Below, piece by piece: positions 5,634 through 10,448 of a stretch of 10,448 bases of DNA. Position numbers and translations under genes: made by a program. The first letter of the stretch is position 1. Every line of letters starts with the position of its first letter. Source of the DNA: Candidatus Woesearchaeota archaeon (GTDB lineage Archaea; Nanobdellota; Nanobdellia; Woesearchaeales; BM511); NCBI GenBank assembly GCA_018221175.1, contig JAAOYE010000091.1, positions 1-10,448 of the forward strand, given 5' to 3'. The notes below the pieces were generated by a model that worked only from the letters and a program-made list of their open reading frames with translations, ran no database searches and had not been told where the DNA came from.

Positions 5634-6068
5634 ATGTTTGATGTAGGAAGACTATGTGTTAAGCTTGCAGGCAGAGATGCAGGACAAAGATGTGTTGTTG
5701 TAGACAAAATCGACGATAGGCACGTGCTTATTGATGGTATGACAAGGCGAAGAAAGTGCAATGTTTTGCATCTGGAAGCTTTGGATGAAACTCTTAAAAT
5801 CAAGAAAGGAGCAATCCATACTGATGTGAAAAAGGCTTTTAAAACAATTGGTATCGAACTTGTTGACACAAAGCCAAAAAAAGCTAAAGAAAGGCCTAAA
5901 AAAGTCAGAAAAGGTGCTGATAAAAAGAAAAAGGAATCTGATAAGCCAAAGGCAAACCCAGAAATAAAAGAAAAGCCTAAGGTTGTAAAAAAGAAAAAAT
6001 CAGTGCCGAAGAAAAAAGCTGTGGCAAAAAAACCTGTCAAGAAAGCCGCTCCTAAGAAAAAGAAATAA
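5634..6068 (+). CDS. rpl14e: Large-subunit ribosomal protein L14e (eL14) with long basic C-terminal tail
   Basis: The N-terminal 75 or so residues match archaeal L14e. FDVGRLCVKLAGRDAGQRCVVVDKIDDRHVLIDG forms the KOW/SH3-like barrel, followed by the RRRKCNVLHLEALDETLKI segment and a short helix ending AFKTIGIE. L14e is a 50S protein shared with eukaryotes and lacking in bacteria. Archaeal members usually end soon after this, at about 75-100 residues. Here a tail of about 65 residues follows, made almost only of Lys, Pro, Ala, Val and Glu, resembling histone-H1-like or eukaryotic eL14 tails. The start at 5634 is fixed by the GGAGGAGG site and the MFDVG N-terminus. The gene ends the + strand block; cmk, which often precedes it, and cbf5, which often follows it, are absent. 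Confidence 0.93.
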   Translation: MFDVGRLCVKLAGRDAGQRCVVVDKIDDRHVLIDGMTRRRKCNVLHLEALDETLKIKKGAIHTDVKKAFKTIGIELVDTKPKKAKERPKKVRKGADKKKKESDKPKANPEIKEKPKVVKKKKSVPKKKAVAKKPVKKAAPKKKK

Positions 6069-6088
6069 TCTTTTTTTATTTTTTATTT
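6069..6088 (+). terminator. T-rich intrinsic terminator of the ribosomal operon
   Basis: Runs of seven, six and three T separated by single A residues begin 2 nt after the rpl14e stop. Such U-tracts are enough for intrinsic termination in archaea. The element lies in the 7-nt gap and inside the 3' end of the convergent gene. On the opposite strand, the lysine-rich end of rpl14e (about 6050-6068) supplies a similar T-rich tract. Confidence 0.55.
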
Positions 6089-6534
6089 AAATTGTAAATA
6101 CTTCTAACACCTTCAATATTTTCAAACATTAAAGAAAGGTCAAGTGTGTTATCTCTGTCAAGCTTAAGTCCGAGGTCAAGCTCTTGCTCTTTGTTCTTTT
6201 TTATTAAAAGAAATATGTCATTCCCATCGTTTTCTATTTTAATATCAAATCCTCTATCCCGGATTTTATCAAGATACTTTGAAAAACTTATTTTCTCTTT
6301 TTCATTGTTAATAATAAATCTTGGTGTTGCTTCATGTAAAATCTTGGGATAGCTGTCTTTTTTTTCATCAATTTTAACTCGAACTTTTTGGTTTGTCTTT
6401 AAATTACCCCACAATTTTTCAACAAGCTTTGCCTTGTCAAAAATGTCAATAATTGAAACTTCGTTTTTCAAGGCATCATTTATCAGTTTAGAAATTTTTT
6501 CTGACTCTCTTATCATATCATAATAAATCTTCAT
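6076..6534 (-). CDS. Uncharacterised 152-residue protein translationally coupled to pheT
   Basis: I do not recognise this protein. It has no signal peptide, membrane helix or cysteine, and it is rich in Lys, Asp, Asn, Ile and Leu, so it is probably cytosolic. The first 45 or so residues look helical (ESEKISKLINDALKNE). The second half has alternating hydrophobic and charged residues typical of beta strands (FDIKIENDGNDIFLLIKKNK, then LDLGLKLDRDNTLDLSLMF). The ATG overlaps the pheT stop codon as ATGA and no ribosome-binding site is seen, so it is probably translated by ribosomes finishing pheT; an in-frame ATG at residue 7 is an alternative. Its position as the third gene of a pheS-pheT operon suggests a link to translation, but that is inference. 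Codon and base composition match its neighbours, so it is unlikely to be a spurious frame. Confidence 0.8.
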   Translation of the reverse strand: MKIYYDMIRESEKISKLINDALKNEVSIIDIFDKAKLVEKLWGNLKTNQKVRVKIDEKKDSYPKILHEATPRFIINNEKEKISFSKYLDKIRDRGFDIKIENDGNDIFLLIKKNKEQELDLGLKLDRDNTLDLSLMFENIEGVRSIYNLNKK

Positions 6535-8183
6535 TTTGAAAGTGTTTTGTAGATTTCAGACAGGTTTAGTTCAAGTGCTGCAACTGGCATTTCAAGGCAG
6601 AAGTTTTCTAGCACTCTAGGGGAAATTTCACCAATATAAGCCACTCCTTTTTCATTCACTTTTACTCTGGCAACTCTTCCTTTGATAAACGAATCATGCT
6701 CGATGCTTTCAACTGTGTATTTTATTTCAAGATAGTTTAAAATTAAGTCAATCACCTGTCTTATCTTTGTGTAGTCAACGGCTGGTCCGCAAAGAACTAC
6801 TCCAAGACGGTTTTGCTCAAGTATCCCTGTTTCTTGTTTGTTGTCTTTTGTAAAAACCCAGCCGGCCTCATAAAGGTTTTGAGGGTATTCTTGGTGCTTG
6901 TTTGATGCCAGTACGTCAAGAAGGATTGGTATCATCCAAAATCTTAGTGAGTCATATTCTTCTGAGAGGCTGTTTGCAAGCTCTATAGTTTCATATTTTA
7001 AGTTCATAAGTTTTGTCTGGTGCTCTTTGTTTGTAACAAGATACGTTGAAGTTTCTAAAAATCCCAGGCCTGCAATCATTTCAGATATTTTTGTCTTAAA
7101 GCTTTCAAAACCGTCTTGTTGTCCTATTGTTGCCACGTTTGGTATTACTTCTTCAAAGTTTTCATAGCCATACGCGATTGCAACATCTTCTACTAGGTCT
7201 ATTTGGTGAAGCACGTCTGCTCTGTATGATGGAATTAGTGCCTGCTTGTTTTCATATCCAAATCCCATCATCTCAAGGTATTTTTTTAATCCTTTCTCGT
7301 CAATATCTGTACCGAGGTATTTGTTTACATAATTTAGGTCTACTCTTATTTTTCTTGGCTCAAGTATTGGTGTTATTCTTTTTTTGTCCGGATAGTCTAG
7401 TGTCATTGACTCTATCCTTGCCCCCATGTCATGAAGTGTTGTTACAATCATGTTTAAGGCTTTGTGCAAGACGTCAAAGTCAAAACCAGAGCATTCGATA
7501 AACACTTCTTTTGTTTTCTCTGTGATTTTTCCAACGTCATGGCTGTTTATGATTGGTGGGACTGAAAGAACTTTTCCATTGGCATCTCTAAACACTGGAA
7601 ACTTTGTTTTTGCGTCCAGTAGATGGCCGTATTTTTGTCCTATTGGATGCTTTTCAAGTATTTCAAGCGCGTTAATTTCTTTTTTCCATTCAAGCGGCTG
7701 GAAAACTATTTGCTTTGGGTCCTCTGCTTTAAATGTTATTGGAAGCTTTATTTTTTCAAGAGGATATATTCCTATTGCTACTTTTTTTCTGTTTCTGCCA
7801 TAGGTTATGTGAAGTTTTTCCTGGACTTGGATAATCTCTCTGATTTTTTCATCGTCTAATTTTAGGTTTCTTGCAATAGCGCATGCTGTGTATGGACGTA
7901 CATCTTTTAGATTTTTATCGATGATTACTTTTTGTTTTGAGTCATAAACATTAAATTTTGAAAGTCCGCGCTTTGCTCCTATAAATGTTGAAAACGCCCT
8001 TGAAAACCCCTGCTCTGATAGCAGGTCTGGCCTGTTTGGAAATACTTCTACAATGATTTCTTCTTTTCCAAGCTCCTCAAGGTCTGTTCCAAGCATTGAG
8101 ATTCTGTCTTTTAGTTTGTTATCAGAAAGCTTTTTTCCAACAATCCTTTCAAAGACTTTCCTGTTTAGTGTTATTGTAGGCAT
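6531..8183 (-). CDS. pheT: Phenylalanyl-tRNA synthetase beta subunit, archaeal type
   Basis: This protein of about 550 residues has the length of archaeal/eukaryotic PheRS beta, much shorter than the roughly 800-residue bacterial form. It begins MPTITLNRKVFERIVGKKL. A B3/4 (editing) region around residues 120-270 includes KVLSVPPIINSHDVGKITEKTKEVFIECSGFD. A B5 region at about 275-345 includes RKIRVDLNYVNKYLGTDI and MMGFGYENKQALIPSYRADVLHQIDLVEDVAIAYGYENF, and a synthetase-like catalytically inactive domain completes it. With PheS it forms an (alpha-beta)2 enzyme that charges tRNA-Phe; beta also edits mischarged tyrosine. The ATG at 8183, 11 nt after the pheS stop, gives the typical MPTI start. 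An in-frame GTG at 8207 would add 8 residues but sits directly against a GGAG. Its stop overlaps the next gene by 4 nt. Confidence 0.95.
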   Translation of the reverse strand: MPTITLNRKVFERIVGKKLSDNKLKDRISMLGTDLEELGKEEIIVEVFPNRPDLLSEQGFSRAFSTFIGAKRGLSKFNVYDSKQKVIIDKNLKDVRPYTACAIARNLKLDDEKIREIIQVQEKLHITYGRNRKKVAIGIYPLEKIKLPITFKAEDPKQIVFQPLEWKKEINALEILEKHPIGQKYGHLLDAKTKFPVFRDANGKVLSVPPIINSHDVGKITEKTKEVFIECSGFDFDVLHKALNMIVTTLHDMGARIESMTLDYPDKKRITPILEPRKIRVDLNYVNKYLGTDIDEKGLKKYLEMMGFGYENKQALIPSYRADVLHQIDLVEDVAIAYGYENFEEVIPNVATIGQQDGFESFKTKISEMIAGLGFLETSTYLVTNKEHQTKLMNLKYETIELANSLSEEYDSLRFWMIPILLDVLASNKHQEYPQNLYEAGWVFTKDNKQETGILEQNRLGVVLCGPAVDYTKIRQVIDLILNYLEIKYTVESIEHDSFIKGRVARVKVNEKGVAYIGEISPRVLENFCLEMPVAALELNLSEIYKTLSK

Positions 8184-8194
8184 TTTTGTATAAT

Positions 8195-9724
8195 TTATTT
8201 CATCCACTCCTTCATGTTTCTAAGCAAGTCTAGTCTGTTATTGTAGAGGTCTCTTAAATCTTTAAATCCAAAATAGTCAACTATTATTCGTTCCATGCCA
8301 AGGCCCCATGCAAGCACTGGGACTTCTTTTCCTATGAGTGTTTTTGTGACTTCAGGCCTGAATATTCCTGCCCCGCCAAGCTCTATCCATTGTTTTTTCT
8401 TAGGGTTGTAAACATCAACTTCAACTGACGGTTCTGTGTATGGAAAATGTGCTGGTCGCATCCTTACATCTGTAAATCCCATCTTTCCAAAAAACTCTTT
8501 TAGATATCCTTTTAGGTGCTTTAGGTTAGCGTCTGGGTCAACAACTATTCCTTCTACCTGGTTGAATTCAAAAAGGTGTTTCCAGTCAGGCGCTTCATTT
8601 CTAAACACTTTATTGACACTAAAAAACTTTGCAGGCAGATTGTACTCTCCATTTCGGATTTTGTCTAAAAACATTGCAGAAACACCTGTTGTGTGAGTTC
8701 TAAGCATGTTTTCTGAAGCTTCCTCCTTTGACCACTTGCCACCCCAACCATCACTTCCAGTATCCCCTCCGTTTTCATGCACTTTTTTTACTCTCTCAAA
8801 CCATTTTGGGAGTTTTCCATGCTTTGGTTCTTTTATGTAAAATGTATCCTGCATTGCGCGTGCTGGGTGGTCTTGTGGAACAAACAATGTGTCAAGATTC
8901 CAAAACCCTGTTTGCACTATTGTGCCTGTCATTTCTGTAAAGCCCATGTCAAGCCAGATTCTTTTCATATAATCTACTGCTTTGTTTACAAAGTGTCTTC
9001 TTCCCCCATAAATTTTTGGAACGTTTATAGAAACATCATATGCTCTAAAATCCTTTTTTTTCCATGAACCTTCTTTTAGCATCTCAGGCGTCAGTCTGTC
9101 TGCAACGTCAGTTTTTGAAATATCTTCTTTTATGAGGTCTTTTCCAAGTTTAGTAAGGTTGATTGTTTTTTTCTTTGTGACTATTTTTTTTAGTATTTCT
9201 TTTCGTTTTAAAAGATTATTAAGTGCGAGTTTTTCCTCTGGACCAAGCGTCTGTACATCTACTGGGAAATCTTTTTTTAGAAATTTTTCTTCAGGCGTAT
9301 CTTTTTTTAAAAGATTTTTTCCCTGTTTTGTTATTGAAAAAATAATTTCTTTAGCTTTTTTTACATCTATTGCTGCTTTTGATTTTAAGGCGCCGATGCA
9401 AACATTTACTTCGTCTTTTGAAAACTTTGTTTTTGCCATGAGCTCTTCCATTGTCAGACTTTCATCAATCAATACTTTTAGAAATCTTTTTTCAGGAAGA
9501 CCTTTTAGTGCGTAAAGCGCTCCGTTTTTGTCAAGATCGACTAAGTCTTGGATGTCTTCTTTTATTGACAAAACTTTTTTGTTTGAAAGCCACTGAATTG
9601 CCCTCATTACTTCAACTTCCTTCATATTTGATTTTTTTACAAGGTCGGCAAATAAGATTCTATCTTTTAGTATTGGGACTACTTTTCGCTCCAGCGGATG
9701 AAGTGATGATATTAAATTCTGCAT
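8195..9724 (-). CDS. pheS: Phenylalanyl-tRNA synthetase alpha subunit, archaeal type
   Basis: This 509-residue class II aminoacyl-tRNA synthetase subunit carries the catalytic site for charging tRNA-Phe. The N-terminal 210 or so residues are winged-helix-type segments typical of archaeal/eukaryotic PheRS alpha, starting LHPLERKVVPILK. The catalytic core follows, with HPARAMQDTFYI at about 286-297, motif 2 with KFFSVNKVFRNEAPDWKHLFEFNQVEG at about 366-392, the phenylalanine-pocket segment FPYTEPSVEVDVY at about 427-439, and motif 3 GLGMERI at about 474-480. All main motifs are intact. The ATG at 9724 has no Shine-Dalgarno site, but a TATA box begins 31 nt upstream, so the mRNA is probably leaderless. 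It is the first gene of an operon with pheT and an unknown gene. Confidence 0.97.
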   Translation of the reverse strand: MQNLISSLHPLERKVVPILKDRILFADLVKKSNMKEVEVMRAIQWLSNKKVLSIKEDIQDLVDLDKNGALYALKGLPEKRFLKVLIDESLTMEELMAKTKFSKDEVNVCIGALKSKAAIDVKKAKEIIFSITKQGKNLLKKDTPEEKFLKKDFPVDVQTLGPEEKLALNNLLKRKEILKKIVTKKKTINLTKLGKDLIKEDISKTDVADRLTPEMLKEGSWKKKDFRAYDVSINVPKIYGGRRHFVNKAVDYMKRIWLDMGFTEMTGTIVQTGFWNLDTLFVPQDHPARAMQDTFYIKEPKHGKLPKWFERVKKVHENGGDTGSDGWGGKWSKEEASENMLRTHTTGVSAMFLDKIRNGEYNLPAKFFSVNKVFRNEAPDWKHLFEFNQVEGIVVDPDANLKHLKGYLKEFFGKMGFTDVRMRPAHFPYTEPSVEVDVYNPKKKQWIELGGAGIFRPEVTKTLIGKEVPVLAWGLGMERIIVDYFGFKDLRDLYNNRLDLLRNMKEWMK

Positions 9725-9743
9725 TTTAGAAAATAAACTGTGC

Positions 9744-9759
9744 TTTATATTTAAAGTTT
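9744..9759 (-). promoter_or_regulatory. TATA-box promoter of pheS, identical to the secY element
   Basis: On the minus strand this reads AAACTTTAAATATAAA, the same 16 nt as at 2921-2936. The TATA core TTTAAATATA begins 31 nt before the pheS ATG, which places the expected transcription start at or beside the start codon. No ribosome-binding site lies between them, supporting a leaderless transcript. The extended core CTTTATATTTAAAG is nearly symmetrical. Confidence 0.68.
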
Positions 9760-9775
9760 GTTACAAAAAGAATAA

Positions 9776-9809
9776 TTAGAAAAGAAAAAATTAGAGGATA
9801 AATCCTCTA
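9776..9809 (-). terminator. Hairpin plus T-tract terminator of the TrmB-family gene
   Basis: TAGAGGAT and ATCCTCTA (9792-9799 and 9802-9809) form a perfect 8-bp inverted repeat around two A residues. On the minus strand the hairpin is followed by a run rich in T (about 9791-9776). The stem includes the stop codon of the TrmB-family gene (9807-9809). It separates that gene from the pheS promoter downstream. Confidence 0.6.
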
Positions 9810-10448
9810 GTTTGATATTTTTACGGGTTTCATCTCTTTCCATGCAAGCTCAAAAAGTTGCTCTAGGGCACCTGCAAAAAAAGGCGTGTTTACCCATATC
9901 CCAATATCATATGTTGGATGGACTTCTGTGTCTTCCATGACCATAAATATTAATTCTTTGCCGTCAACAATAACAAATCTTGCTTTTGCATCAGTGTTTT
10001 TCACATCTGCAACGTCTCCGAGGTCAGCAACTGCAGCCATGTTGTCATTTGTGATAGGTGCTGCGATTCTAATCTTCACACCTCTCTTTTTAATCTGCTC
10101 AAACACTGGCTTTAGACCTTCAATTTTTCTCATAAGACCCTGAGATGTTGTCATTATTGTCACTGTCTTTTCAGCGTTTCTAATGGTAAGCTCCAAATGG
10201 TTGTAAAGGTTGTGCCTTCCCCTCAGGCTTCCTGATAAGTCTGATGGCTCTACAAGCTCAACACCCTGCGTATGAAGTGTGTCAAGCTCACCGATAAGTT
10301 CTGTGCTTTTTAGGTTTTCAAGCCTTTGGACAGCTTCATTCGCATTATTTCTCAAATTTTTCTTTACTCTTTCAACAACTTCTTTTGGCGGAACTGCAAT
10401 ATACTTTATAGGCTTTCCAAGCTTCATAATAACAAAACCTTTTTTCTC
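9807..10448 (-). CDS. TrmB-family transcriptional regulator, C-terminal part (N-terminus beyond the window)
   Basis: The frame is open to the right edge. Upstream of the first ATG in view (10427) it continues without a stop as EKKGFVI before MKLGKPIKYIAVPPKEVVERV. In TrmB regulators this is the wing of the winged-helix DNA-binding domain followed by the (P)xxYxAVPP segment, so the internal ATG is probably not the start and the recognition helix lies outside the window. A helical linker (about residues 25-55 of the visible part) leads to a phospholipase-D-like domain with GRHNLYNHLELTIRNAEKTVTIMTTSQGLMRKI, IKKRGVKIRIAAPIT and KARFVIVDGKELIFMVME. The domain stops at about the length of short TrmB proteins such as TrmBL2, without the larger sugar-binding extension. 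Members act as repressors or activators of transcription; the target and any ligand are unknown here. Confidence 0.78.
   Translation of the reverse strand, partial: EKKGFVIMKLGKPIKYIAVPPKEVVERVKKNLRNNANEAVQRLENLKSTELIGELDTLHTQGVELVEPSDLSGSLRGRHNLYNHLELTIRNAEKTVTIMTTSQGLMRKIEGLKPVFEQIKKRGVKIRIAAPITNDNMAAVADLGDVADVKNTDAKARFVIVDGKELIFMVMEDTEVHPTYDIGIWVNTPFFAGALEQLFELAWKEMKPVKISN

Noticed and set aside
5336..6040. A 234-codon minus-strand frame opposite rpl34e and rpl14e
   Set aside because: It is the antisense of lysine-rich coding sequence, giving a Phe/Ser/Leu-rich low-complexity product, and it lies across two well-identified ribosomal protein genes.
8184..8207. GTG start of pheT at 8207 giving eight extra residues
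   Set aside because: The GGAG motif abuts this GTG with no spacing, and the ATG at 8183 gives the MPTI N-terminus typical of archaeal PheRS beta. It remains possible but less likely.
1..10448. CRISPR array, transposon, toxin-antitoxin or other defence system
   Set aside because: No spaced direct repeats, transposase, terminal inverted repeats or paired toxin-antitoxin genes were found; nearly all the window is housekeeping coding sequence.

Overview
This window looks like part of an archaeal chromosome, probably a small-genome (DPANN-type) lineage; the phylum cannot be fixed from the sequence alone. The archaeal assignment rests on ribosomal proteins that bacteria lack (L19e, L34e, L14e), on archaeal-type S5, L18, L30, L15 and SecY, on archaeal-type PheRS subunits, on a TrmB-family regulator, and on TATA-box promoters about 30 nt upstream of start codons. 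The DNA is AT-rich and the coding strands are purine- and lysine-codon-rich on both sides of the strand switch. The DPANN suggestion is inference, based mainly on compact packing and on missing operon members.

Positions 2-6068 (+ strand) are the distal half of the archaeal spc-type ribosomal protein operon. The order is the tail of an upstream gene (by position probably rpl32e), rpl19e, rpl18, rps5, rpl30, rpl15, secY, an EMC3/TMCO1-like (DUF106, Oxa1-superfamily) membrane protein, rpl34e and rpl14e. The first genes overlap or abut. A TATA element just before secY and another before rpl34e suggest internal promoters that give leaderless mRNAs, so ribosomal proteins and the membrane-insertion machinery (SecY plus the DUF106 insertase) can be expressed together or separately. 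The adk, cmk and cbf5 genes often found within or after this cluster in other archaea are absent here.

Positions 6076-9724 (- strand) converge on the ribosomal operon with only 7 nt between stop codons. This is a pheS-pheT operon for phenylalanyl-tRNA synthetase, followed by an unrecognised 152-residue gene whose ATG overlaps the pheT stop (ATGA). The pheS promoter shares an identical 16-nt TATA-containing element with the secY promoter, at nearly the same distance from the ATG.

Positions 9807-10448 (- strand) hold the C-terminal part of a TrmB-family transcriptional regulator. Its N-terminal DNA-binding domain lies beyond the window, and the gene ends in a hairpin terminator.

Overall this is mostly a conserved housekeeping region. 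I see no CRISPR array, mobile element, tRNA, rRNA or defence system. The points most worth a second look are the unknown gene coupled to pheT, the large extracytoplasmic insertion in the SecY-adjacent EMC3-like protein, the eukaryote-like basic tail on L14e, the shared leaderless promoter architecture, and two small structured regulatory candidates flanking rpl34e.
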